Assembly: GCA_032719365.1 (NCBI GenBank)
Contig: CM064873.1
Span: 39,533,742-39,597,741 of the forward strand
Origin: Prinsepia uniflora
Taxonomy: Eukaryota > Streptophyta > Magnoliopsida > Rosales > Rosaceae
Length of the DNA stretch: 64,000 bases
Direction: 5' to 3'
This document shows positions 32,899 to 43,721 of the stretch, piece after piece; the first letter of the stretch is position 1; every line of letters starts with the position of its first letter. A program made the position numbers and the translations under genes. The notes under the pieces are model-generated. The model was not told the DNA's origin and made no database searches. It saw nothing but the letters and a program-made list of their open reading frames with translations.

Positions 32899-35262
32899 TC
32901 CGAGCTCTCTCTCTGGATCTAGTCCACACATCTCTCCGGAATCTGGTCCGGGACCACATCATATCTAGTAACCACCAGTCCTTGAACGGGATCCCTATGG
33001 GGATACCCATTCTGGTCTGTGGATCGTGACACTCCAGGTCGACGTCTGGAGGAGACCATATAATCAATATGGAGGGTTTCATATACATTTTCAATTACTC
33101 TTTTCTCTCTTTCTCAAATCACTTTCAATTGGGTCTCATACCCGAATCATCTCAATAGGATTCCGCAAATCCGATTCAAATCCATTTCACAGGCCTCAGC
33201 CTAAATCCACAGTTCACTGGGTCTCATGCCCGAATTCTCATTTCACAAACTGAACTGGGACTCAAGCCCGATAACATGAATAACTGGGCCCTAAGCCCGA
33301 ACCACAACTCAACAGGACCTCAAGTCCGATTTCACAACCAACGGGGCCTTAAGCCCGATATCTCAACGGGGCATCAAGCCCGATAGTACACCTAACTGGG
33401 CCTCAAACCCGAATCGTTAACCAACTGGGCTCCTGGCCCGATCGTATAACACAAATGGACCCTCAATCTGATTCCTCGTCAATTCAAATGGACTCCAAGT
33501 CCGAGAATTTGTAAATCAAAAGGGTCTCATGCCCGATTTCATGTTTCCTAATCCAGAATCAATTCATAAAACCCTTATTGAAAACCTAGAACGTATAAGC
33601 AGCGTATAAAACCGGAAATCTCGAAATACATGCAAATACGTAAATCCTAGGCTACCCCAAACAAATGCACTCATGGAAACACAAAATATATATTAAAATA
33701 CTTATAAAACATTTATGTATGCATTAATTTCGAAAGAAGGGTCCACTCACAGACCATCCGAACTGCCGCCTCGATTTGCGTGTCATAGGCTCTCTCGAGC
33801 CGATCACTATCACCAGGACTCCCGAACCTATCAAAATTTTAATAGAAGGTTACTAACTACTTAATTAACCTCCTACAAAAGCCCCGTAATTTTTTCGAAC
33901 TTTTAACTATTTTTAAACCGATCCTAAATTTTCCGACACCCCGAAAACTATCGAAACGATATCCGATTGACGCGAGACCAATCCTAAAATCTTTGTTACA
34001 ACGAATAGAAGATTTCATTTGTTGAACACTTCCCCAAATTATGGCCCACGCGCCCTCATGCGCCCCAAGAAGGGCCATATCACTATTCATCGTCATCAAC
34101 CTTAGAAAACCGGTCTGAACCGGCCGGGTACTGTGATGAACCGGCGTGACCGGTTCAGTGCTTTCCCCTCTTTGTTTTGGTCCGATTTCAACCCTAATTA
34201 ATCCTATAATTCCTATTTTCATGTTCCCTATCTATTATAATCCTTAAAACAACCTAAAAACACCTAAATCCTATGGTTTGATTTTGAACCAAACAGTTCA
34301 AAGTTTCCAAAAATCACCCACGGCTTCACAGCCGTCCAACCACCATAGAAAACTTCTTAATAACATCCTAACAACCTATTTGATTCATTAAAACCATTAA
34401 AACCGACCCAAAACGTCAAAAATGGAAAATGGGTCAAAACAGCTCACCGTGAACCTCACGGGTTTCCCTCTTTCCAGCCGCGCGTCTGCGGCGGTCCTGG
34501 CCATCCAGGCCGGCCACCTCAACTCCCTCAGCCTCCTGGTCCTCTGTCTTGGTCATGGGTGAAGGTTGGATGGGTTTTGGGTTTGCACGGATGGGAGAAA
34601 TGGTGAGATCGGGTCATGGGGGGGGGGGGGGGGGGGGTGGGAGGGGGAGGGGGTGTGTGTGTTTGAAATGAAGAAATGGAATGTAATGCACGGTGCATGA
34701 ATCAATTTGGGTGTCCATTGGATGGGTGACACTTGTCACTCATTCATTGGGCATCAGGACAAATATCTGGGCCCACTAGAGTCCAAAAGTGAACTCGTCT
34801 CGTAATTGGTGCAATAATGCACTTGAACTTCCGTGAACCGTAACTTCGCCGCCGAACGTCCGAATTTGACGTGCCGCCTATCTATGGATTCGTATCGTCC
34901 TTATCTACGTAACGGTCTTTGGCCCTAGTCCATCGGACCTCTTGGTCAAAAAGTCAACTTTGCCATTTTTTAACCAAAATTACCAAAATGCCCCTAAACT
35001 TCCGAACGTCATAACTTCCTCCTCGAACGTCGAAATTGAACGTGCCACCTGTCTATGAACTCGTGACGTCGTGAACTATGTCACGGTCATCAGTTAAAGT
35101 CCATTTGACTGCCCGATCGAAAAGTCAATGATTCACCCATTTTGAGGGGCAAAATCGTCATTTCGCCCGAACGTCTGCTAATCCTCGTTTAATCTCCGAT
35201 TAGTCTCGCTAATCCGTCATTAATTCTTAATTAATCCTTTTAATTCGGGACGGGTCGTCACA
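32899..35262 (-). repeat. Element C right (5') LTR, second part
   Basis: Resumes the LTR after element B (TCCGAGCTCTC) and aligns with about 4591-6956. It holds another copy of the hairpin array (about 33210-33535), a 20-nt G run (34618-34637) and a variant of the inverted repeat (34720-34745). It ends GGTCGTCACA at 35262. Confidence 0.93.
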
Positions 35263-35295
35263 CGGGTCCTGACCGAGGAAGGTTGGGTCCTGATA
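35263..35295 (+). mobile_element. Terminal piece of Cassandra LTR displaced by element C
   Basis: CGGGTCCTGACCGAGG and GGGTCCTGATA match the LTR end at 2637-2669. This is the remainder of the LTR that stops at 3745. Confidence 0.75.
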
Positions 35296-36223
35296 AATTG
35301 TCTGATTCATCTATGTTTCATGACTCATTTAGTTCAGTAGGTGACATCAGTCACTTTGTAAAAGAGAATTAGTGGCAGTGAGGTTTGGCGGTGGTGTGTG
35401 AGTAATTTCACCACTGTGTATTTTTTTTAAGAGAAAACAAAAACAGAGCTTGATAAATTTACTGGGAAGCAGAGGGAAAATGAGAGCATTTGAAAGAGAA
35501 AAGTAAGTGGAAGAAAGGAAAGAGAGAGGAAGAACGAGAGGGATGGAGAGAACTGATGCAATTGAGAGGACCCGTAGAACTTCAAGTCCTCCAATTGCTA
35601 TAATTGCCCTTGAATTCATCTTTCTGGGATTGAGGCGAGTCGAACCCAATCAAAAACAAAGGAAATCGATGATGGTTTGGTCAAGAACCGAAAGGGTGAG
35701 GACGTTGAATTTTCGAGCTTGATTCGAGTAATCGGAGACATGGAACGATGAAATTGACGTTGGAAACAAGTTTATAAGAGTCCTACGAAGCTTCGGAATG
35801 AATCAATTTGAAGGAATCAAGGGAAATTGAAAGGATAAGATGTTGAACTTCCTATGAAAAATTCAAGGTTTGGTCAAATGGATTGAGGTAATGAATCTCG
35901 TAATTGAAATCACAGACCTTTAATTAAGGATTAAATGATGATTTTAGATGACTCAATTGAAAGAAATGATGCAGAATTGATAGGGATCGAATCGGGTTGC
36001 TTCGCGGGTTGCAAGATCCGTTTATCAGTTAAACGGGTGGGAGAGATGAAACTGTAGCACGCACGTGGGTTTCACGTGTAGCCACTCACGGCGGCGCGTG
36101 GGCTCAATTCCTAAGGTGAGGTCAACATGACTTTTATTCTATGCAATGTAACAAACATTTTAGAGTTGGTTTTGAGTCGATCGGACACCGTTTCGATATT
36201 GTTTCGAGGGTCCGAAGGCTTAT
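35296..36223 (+). repeat. E-type LTR (F), first part, 5'-truncated
   Basis: Aligns with the solo E-type LTR from about 19850: the AAAGAGAATTAGTGGCA block, then CGGGTTGCA with CCGTTTATCAG, then the CACGTGTAGCC region. Its first 300 or so bases are missing at the junction with Cassandra. Interrupted by the solo LTR at 36224. Confidence 0.75.
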
Positions 36224-36789
36224 TGTAACGACCCGTCCCAAATTTCATGATTAGATTAGTGACTAATCACGATTAGTGAGGCTAATCCGTGATTAGTTAG
36301 GCTAAATCGGACGAACGATGCGAAATGATCGTTTTGCCCCTAGCGTGGGTAAAATGTTGACTTTTCGTTCGGGCGGTCAAATGGACATTGACCGATGACC
36401 ATGACGTAGTTCGTGACGTCACGAGTTCATAGACAGGTGGCACGTTCAATTCCGACATTCGAGGAAGAAGTTATGACGTTCGGAAGTTTAGGGGCATTTT
36501 GGTAAGTTTGGGTAAAAGGGGTCAAATGTTGACTTTTTGACCGGGAGGTCCGATGGCCGAGCGCCGAAGACCGTTACGTAGATAAGGACGATACGAATCA
36601 ATAGACAGGCGGCACACTGAAATCGGACTTCGAACGAGAGAGTTATGGGTCACGGAAGTTCGATTTCACTATGCACGAACTTCGAGACGGGGACGTTTCA
36701 GCGAAATCTGATTGGGTGGATATTTTGGTGGGCCCCATGGATGAGTGACAAGTGTCACTCATCCCATTGATTTGATCCCCCAAAATGTG

Positions 36790-36801
36790 GATCTATATAA
36801 T
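36790..36801 (+). promoter_or_regulatory. TATA-like box in D2 LTR
   Basis: TCTATATAATTA lies about 26 bp after the GGATGAGTGACA inverted repeat and upstream of a pyrimidine-rich stretch. Position and sequence fit an LTR core promoter. No transcription evidence is available. Confidence 0.35.
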
Positions 36802-37526
36802 TAATTAATATTATTTAATTATTTTATAAACCAAACCCACCCACCATTCAATCTTAACCATCCATTTCAATTCTATCTTAAATCCTCACCCTCCATCTCT
36901 CATTCCCTCATCTGATCACACCATCTCCTTCTCTCTTCTCTTCCACGGCACCATCACCATTTTCATTTCATTTTCTTCCTTTTCCTCACAAACCCGAAAA
37001 CCCCATTAACCCATATTCTCCATTTTCTTCAAAACACACAACACACATCCCCTCACCACCTGTGACTGAGACCAGAGTGATAGTGTGAGTGAGACGAGGA
37101 AGGACAGGACGGAGGCGGCCAGAGCCACGGCGGCTCACGGCGGGAGGAAACCCGAAAAGGTAGGTTAGGGGTTTGAAATTCAAAACTTGGGTTTTATGGG
37201 TCTTGGATCGAAACTAATGATTTGGTTGGGTTTTTGGGGACTCGAGGAGGCTAATGGGATCAAAAGGAACGGCTGAGGACGGCGGTGCAGCCCAGACGGA
37301 CGGCCGAAAACTGGGCGACTGTTCTCGGCATCACAGGTAATTACCTCGACCCGTTTTCTAGTTTTTAAACCCATAGAACTCTAGGTTAGGTTAAGAGGAG
37401 TAGAATGGGACAAACGGGAGGAAAAATGGTGGCCGGAGCAGGGAGAGCCGGTCGGGTCAAGCCGCGGGTCACGTCGACCCGGTTGCAGACGTTCGGGTCG
37501 ACCCGCGGGAGGGCAGGGATGACAGG

Positions 37527-37877
37527 TGACGTCATCCTGCTGACGTCATCATGTCAGGGATGACGTCAGCATTGCCAGATCTGACAATGTCAGCTGACAT
37601 GTTAGAAAATGAGCCAATAGGAGTGCAACACGTGTCACATGTTAGTGCACAGTCAACACTGACATGTCAGTGACGTGGCCCAATTAGGGGCTGACACGTG
37701 TCACTGGTGTGGACCAGCGCCGTGATGACACGTGGCACATGTCAGACTGCCACGTGGCATTGACAGTACAGTGACATGGACCAATGTGAGCATGACACGT
37801 GGCACCTGTCAGAGTCTGACATGTCAGACCTGACAGCTGTCAGCGATGACGTCATGCTGACGTCAGCGATGACGTCA
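37527..37877. promoter_or_regulatory. Cluster of six TGACGTCA palindromes in D2 LTR
   Basis: Perfect copies at 37527, 37541, 37561, 37847, 37858 and 37870, with many TGACA / TGTCA half sites between. It parallels the cluster in the A-type LTR. Confidence 0.5.
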
Positions 37878-38589
37878 GCAGGTACTGTGGCGGCGCGTGA
37901 AGCCCACGCGCAGCCACTTCAGGCGGCGCGTGAAGGTGCGTGGCAGGGAATTTGGGAAAGTGTTCAACACGGGAAATCATCTATTCGATGTAACGAACAT
38001 TTTGGGACTGGTTTTGTATCAATCGGACACTATCTCGATATGTTTCGGGGCATCGGAAGGTTTAGGTTCGGGATTAAAAATAGTTAAAAATACGGGAAAA
38101 TTACGGGGCTTTAGTGGGAGGTTAATTAAGTAGTTAGTAACCTTCTATTACGATTTGGACAGGTTCGGGAGTCCCGGTGATGGTGATCGGCTCGGGGAGC
38201 CGTATGACACGCAAATCGAGGCGACAGCTCGGACGGTCTGTGAGTGGACCTTGTTTTCTAAATTGATGCATGCATAAATGTTTATTACATGTTTTATTAC
38301 TTGTTTGATGATGCCATGGGTGCATTTCTATGTGGTTACGTATAAGCACGTATTTCGAGGTTTCGACCTTATATGGTGCTTATACGGGTCTGTATTTCTT
38401 TATTGATTTAAATGAACTGGATTTGGATTTCAAAAGGATAAACTCGGGTATGAGACCCATTTGGTTTTGTCTCGGGCATATGACCTCAGATATCGGGCAC
38501 GGTGCCCAACTGATGTCCTATGTTCGGGTACGAGACCCAGTCACTTTACGGTTTTGATTTCAGGTCCGGGAACCTTAAATGGATTCCCA

Positions 38590-38830
38590 GGTTCATGACG
38601 GTTTATGGGAACCGGCATGAACCCTTGTTATGGTATCGTGGTTCATGACGGTTTATGGGAACCGGCATGAACCCTTGTTGGTTATTACGGTACATGACGG
38701 TTTATGGGAACCGGCATGTTACCTCGGTTATGTTATTACGGTACATGACGGTTTATGGGAACCGGCATGTTACCTGATTATGGATATTATGGATCATGAC
38801 GGTTCAGGGGAACCGGTCATGAATGTTTAT
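38590..38830 (+). repeat. Five 50-bp nested hairpin units
   Basis: Units start at 38590, 38640, 38689, 38740 and 38791. Each has outer arms (GGTTCATG / CATGAACC, or GGTACATG / CATGTTACC) enclosing an inner CGGTT / AACCG stem around TATGGG. Confidence 0.8.
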
Positions 38831-39628
38831 GTTATGTATATATATGTTCATCTACCTTCCTTTACTTCTATTATCTCCTCCGGGAAGGGTCGTTGGCCTG
38901 GGTGGACTCCGGAGTAGTCACGGAGCACCGACTGAGTGGAGTCACCCCCCAGTTGGGTTCCTTACTCTCAGGAAGGCTATGGTTACTATTACCTCGGGTA
39001 GGGTCAGTGGTCTGCGGACATTGACCTTGACTTTGAGATGACTCGGATTGAGACCCGGGTAGCACGCGCGTAGCTTTGGATACCGTGACAGGATTGGTTG
39101 TGTGACTTATATATATGTATGTGATGGATATATGTTATATGATATGTGGTGTGCACAGGTGTGCACAGGATTTGAGCAGTGGCTCGTGTACTTGGTTTCT
39201 TTATGGTTTGGGGCCGAGTCCCTTATGGATTTGGGCAGTGGCCCGTATGGTCGTTTTCATTGTGGTCATTTCGACCTTGGTTTATATCTGCTTTGGGTTT
39301 AGTCCCACATATGGTTTGTTTTTGGATAAATAGTTTTCGAATGCATGCATGTTTTTAGTGGAGGGTACAAATGTCTTATGAAATGTTTTTATAAACTCTT
39401 GTTTTGTCCACTCACAGTTTTTAATGTTTTGATTGCCCTTCAGGTTGACATCGGATGTGGACTGTAGCAGAGACCGAGATATCACATGCCTCCTCCGGAT
39501 CCTGGCGTACTCTGATAGCCCGGGAGGGCAAAGGTCGGAAATATCCCTTGTCTGACACTTCGTGTCAGACGGGAGCAGGGTCATCCCGCACTAATCCCGG
39601 GGGGATTGGGATGGGTCCTGTCACTTAT

Positions 39629-41102
39629 GTTACGTTTTTAATTCATATTTAATTCCCGGAAAATTTTGGGAAATTAATATGATATTCATTGAGTCATTAG
39701 TGACCCTTAATGTTGGTTTTGGACAGGATTCATGATTTCTTGAAAATGTCAAAAATTACTGAAAAACGTGCAGCTCAGAATTGAACGGTTTGGACAGTGT
39801 GAGTGGACGTTTGTTTTATAAAATGTTATGCATGCATAGTTAAATGTTTTACATGATTGATTGATTGATTTGGTTTGCAATGATGTCATGGTGATTTGGC
39901 ATGATTATTTGTGATTTAATGATTATTTTAATCCGTCTTTCTGGCACATTTTACGAGAAATGTGCAAATGATATTTTGAGCTAAGCTCGGAGTAAAAAAT
40001 TTTCAAAAAGGATATTTTGACTAAATTGGTGAGTCAAGGATGATTTTTAGATTATTTTAATGTTTTCAATTGAGAACTTACGGATTTACATGTAAATGGC
40101 ATTTGGGCTTGAGACCTTGTCGGGAATGATTTTGACTTGGTTTGAATTCAAGGATATGCTTGATATGTGTTTTTGGTTTAGATTGTGTTTGTGATTGTGG
40201 ATACTGGTATATGTCTGGATGATGCGAGTGCAGTTCCTAGATGTGACTACTCGGATGTGCATGAGTGCGGTTCCCAAGTATGTGGTACGTCTAGATGGTG
40301 CGAGTGCGGTTCCCAGACATGACTCGGATGGTGCCTGAGTGTAGTTCCTGAGGTTGGCCTACGCGTAGTGCGGATTGATTGATTGATTGTTTGTGCACTT
40401 GTGAGTAGCGCGGATTGATTGATTGATTGATTGTTTGTGCACTTGTGAGTAGTGCAGATTGATTAATTGATTGTTTGTGCACTTGTGAGTAGTGCGGATT
40501 TATTGATTGATTGATTGTGCACTTGTGAGTAGTGCAGATTGATTAATTGTTTGTTTGTGCACTTGTGAGTAGTGCGGATTGATTGATTGATTGTTTGTGC
40601 ACTTGTGAGTAGTTCGGTTTGATGTTTGATGTTGATTGTGATTGCATACTGGTATTGAGTATGGGTTTTGGTCATTCTTTGCGTACTGGTATTGAGTACG
40701 GGTTTTTGGTCTTTGTGGCCAGGTTATTGTTTTCATATGTTTGGCTTGAGAGCCAGGATTTGATGCTTTTCATGTGATTTGGCTGGGAAACCGGTGATTG
40801 TTATTCATATGTTTTTCCCTATGCATGCATGGTTTGATAAACTGGAGGGGTAAATGGTCTATTTGAAATGTATTTTCAAATGATATTATTTTTGTCCACT
40901 CACACCTTTTATGTTTTTATGACCCTCCAGGTCGTGGCACGACATTCGGGGCTGATCAAGAGGCGGAGGCATGAGCGGAAATCAATGCAGTTTTCCCTTG
41001 TCTGACAGGTGCTGAGGGGTAGTTTCGGAACTTCAGTTAACTTGTCAAACAGAAGCAGGACCGGACACGGTTATTAAAGTCCAGTTGGGACGGGTCCTGT
41101 CA
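39629..41102 (+). repeat. E-type LTR (F), second part
   Basis: Continues the LTR after D2 and ends GACGGGTCCTGTCA at 41102, matching the end of the solo E-type LTR. It has the GTGTGAGTGGACG...TGCATGCATAG block (about 39797-39838), the inverted counterpart TGCATGCATGG...TTTGTCCACTCACACC (about 40821-40908), covarying hairpins and a minisatellite between them. Confidence 0.75.
40366..40618 (+). repeat. Minisatellite, six units of about 37-45 bp
   Basis: Units contain GTGCACTTGTGAGTAGTGC followed by a variable number of GATT repeats. Length differences come from the GATT count. Confidence 0.85.
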
Positions 41103-41990
41103 TCATGTCCTAAACATCAACCTTGAAAATTTCTTACTTCAGATGAACTAAGATAACTCAAGTGTTAACATTCACTGGCCTTAACCTCATGGCTTCTTAG
41201 GTCCATGAAGGGTTTAGGTAAGAGTTAACAAACGAGACTTCGCATATACCATTAAAGATCAAAATCTAAATTTCGAAGCACAAGTGATCCAAATATAGAC
41301 GAGACTAGTTTATGAAAAACAAACACTTATGAACAAATATAAACAAGTATAATATGACAATTTACATATGAACAATTTATACAAGTATAAACAATTTACT
41401 CAAAAGTATGTATTTATACTAACAGAAAGCTAAGACTAAGAAAGATTTGAAATTTTTGTTTTAAACTTTTTTTTTGATTTTTTTTAATAAGTAATGGCAA
41501 AAAGTAATGGTAAACATATTTCAAACAAATATTTTCTTTACGAATTTTTGATTTGATTTTATAAAATAATAAAAGAACAATTAATGAAAAAAAAAGAATA
41601 AAAAGAATGTACAAGTATGAATAAGAATAAACAAGTATGTACAAGTATGAAAAAGTATTTAGATGAACAAGTAAAAAATAAAAATAAAAATTATGAACAA
41701 GTGTGAAAAATTATAAAATGACAAGTATAAAAGTAAAATTATCAACAAGCATAAAAATAAAAGTTCTTAACATGTATAAATATTATGAACAAGTATAAAA
41801 ATAATAAATAAATGTAAATTATAGACAAGTATAATATGAACATGTATAAACATTATGAACAAGTATAATATGTACATGTATAAAAATAAAATAATATAAA
41901 ACCTTAAAAAATATAATATAAAAAGTATAAAATTATAAACAAGTATAATATGCATAATTTATATATACTAACACATTAAAAATGATTTTC
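41103..41990. repeat. AT-rich low-complexity DNA with GAACAAGTATAA motif
   Basis: From about 41320 the motif GAACAAGTATAA and close variants recur many times in very AT-rich sequence. No reading frame or RNA gene is recognisable. The first 200 or so bases look non-repetitive and unassigned. Confidence 0.6.
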
Positions 41991-41995
41991 AATTT

Positions 41996-42012
41996 TCCCG
42001 GAAATGGCGCTA
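41996..42012 (-). other. Degenerate PBS of Athila/Tat type (tRNA-Asp)
   Basis: The + strand TCCCGGAAATGGCGCTA resembles the plant tRNA-Asp 3' end (CCCGGCAACGGCGCCA) with three or four changes. It sits 5 nt from a possible LTR end TGATACAC at 42018, as in Athila/Tat elements. Confidence 0.5.
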
Positions 42013-42017
42013 AAAAT

Positions 42018-43690
42018 TGATACACTTAGACTACACATTTAAATAAATATGCAATTCAAGTATATGTAATTTAAACTATTTTTGTATAGATGTAGTATTG
42101 GTAAATATGGATCGTTCTTAACCGGGGAAATTAGGGAACATTCATAATGGTTAGTGAAAAATAATAAAAAAATAATAATAAATGAATTGAAGAATTAAAG
42201 AATTAAAGAATTAATGAATAAATGAATTAAAAAATTAAAAAAATAATAAAAAATAAAATAATAAAAGAATTAAATGGGGGCTATTTGAAAAGAGCTTGTA
42301 ACCGAAATTACATTTTAACAAACTAAGAATTGAAATGTGAATGCTCATGCTAACTAGAATTTACCATAAATTAGTTTCATAGACAAACCCGACACTTTTA
42401 CCTAAGTAAATTCAAATTAACAACCACATTATTTAAACTACTCATACTTTAACCTTTGTACAATGGATTTTTTTTAAACACAAATTTTACCAACACTCTA
42501 ACATTTTGCCCATATTGAACCAATCACGAAATCTTACCTTCAATATCTCAATTACATGCATACATTTTTCAATACTATAAACGCACCGAACAACGGTCAT
42601 AAACAATTATAGTAAAATCCACCTTAAGTTTTTTTATTTGAATGTGTGTCAAACATTTAAATCTCTTCAATCCTATTCTAAGTGCACCGAACAACAGTCA
42701 TAAACACTTAGCGTTGAATTGAATTTTAAGCACTAAAATGTTTGAAGTAGATGAAATTCAAAAAGTAAAACACATGGAAATTTTATTCATATTAAAAAAT
42801 GTGAGATCAAAAATACCAACACAAATATTGCATTACAAGTAAAAATGAAACATTCGCAAGAATTGAAGTAAAGGGAACAAAGTTACACTTTCGGAAATCA
42901 AGTACAGTTTGTGATTCCTAAGTGAATGGGAACAATGGAATGTTATTCATAAAATTCTCTGATAGTAGAACGAACCTTATGAAGATGGAGAAATAAACAT
43001 GAGCATTCGGACTTAAACTCTAAGAATGCCTCGAAAATACTTGGCCTAGGATGTTCTTAAGGAATGAATAGAACTGTGTGTAAGAGCTCTCAAAGAAAAG
43101 TCCCCCAAAACAATGAAATGACCTCCCTATTTATAGAGGAAGTGCCATAAAAAATCTAAAAAAAAATAAAATACAAACTAAATAATTAAAAAAATTAAAT
43201 GAAATAGTGAAATGATGAATTGGGTTGGTTCTGTAGCTTAAAAACTGTTGGCAGGAGAACATGGGAGTCGGTAGGAGCAACTCTACGGGGTAGATGGGAT
43301 TCGGTGGTTCAGGTGCTAGCTGGACGTGGGCTTTCGACACATGTGCACAGAACTGAAGGCCTTCACTTCGGTAGGTGCACACCGAAGGTATGCAGGCAAG
43401 CAGTGCAACGAGTTTTGGGCTAGGCTGAATGATCGCGGGCCGTGGGCTAGGTTTTTGGGCCTTACACATGAATTGGCTGGGCGGGACCTTTTGGGCTGCG
43501 TTCAAAATGGGTTTGGGCTTATTTTTGGTAGCTTCCCTTATTTCCTGCATAAATTCTTCATTGTAATTCCGATTGGGACGATTCTTTTGTCAAAATGCTC
43601 AGAATTCCAAGATCTATTTATTTCTCCAAATTTCACCCAAAATATTTTATTTACTACAATTTTTTGGTATTTTAACAATGAAATTTAAGT
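42018..43690 (-). repeat. Athila/Tat-like LTR region
   Basis: Assigned from the adjacent PBS, a minus-strand TATA box at 43127-43136 and a block (TAGTATTGGTAAATATGGAT, about 42095) repeated at about 44543. Two copies of GCACCGAACAACRGTCATAAA lie at about 42584 and 42683. The 139-codon minus ORF at 43131-43550 falls in the U3 part and shows no family similarity. The right boundary is unclear. Confidence 0.45.
43127..43136 (-). promoter_or_regulatory. Minus-strand TATA box
   Basis: Minus strand CTATAAATAG followed by a purine/pyrimidine leader. Strong consensus and consistent with an LTR promoter reading leftwards. Confidence 0.55.
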
Positions 43691-43721
43691 ATAAAGGGTA
43701 TAAAATAATATAAAATAAACC

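Larger units (their letters stand above)
3774..35262 (-). mobile_element. Element C: non-autonomous C-type LTR retrotransposon, host of three insertions
   Basis: Two near-identical LTRs of about 3.18 kb (3774-6956, and 22667-23479 joined to 32899-35262) flank an interior. After removing element A and the solo E-type LTR the interior is about 2.85 kb. The element reads on the minus strand: the right LTR is 5', the PBS lies at 22652-22663 and the PPT at 6957-6972. No gag or pol similarity is visible in the interior, so this is a large non-autonomous derivative (LARD-like). The right flank is Cassandra LTR. The left flank is rearranged, so no TSD is visible. Confidence 0.8.
36224..39623 (+). repeat. 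Solo C-type LTR (D2) with perfect TSD
   Basis: 3400 bp, from TGTAACGACCCGTCCC to GATGGGTCCTGTCA, flanked by CTTAT at 36219-36223 and 39624-39628. It is the most complete plus-strand C-type LTR here and a good reference for the others. It contains the inverted repeat (36739-36764), a TATA-like TCTATATAATTA (about 36790), six TGACGTCA sites (37527-37877) and the hairpin array (38590-38830). Confidence 0.93.

Noticed and set aside
3774..35262. TSD for element C
   Set aside because: The right flank is CGGGT but the left flank is element leader, so no duplication can be claimed.
35347..35722. Overlapping 100- and 71-codon ORFs in the E-type LTR
   Set aside because: Low-complexity content, no domain, and the frames are not kept in the solo E-type LTR.
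38630..38917. Plus ORF with a repeated peptide (VHDGLWEPACY)
   Set aside because: The peptide repeat is only the translation of the 50-bp hairpin units. The homologous LTR regions are not open.
40366..40618. CRISPR-like array
   Set aside because: Units differ only in GATT count and have no unique spacers. It is a minisatellite.
43131..43550. 139-codon minus ORF as a host gene
   Set aside because: It lies just upstream of a minus-strand TATA box, inside LTR-like sequence. It shows no domain, and its tail is low-complexity Phe-rich from AT-rich DNA.
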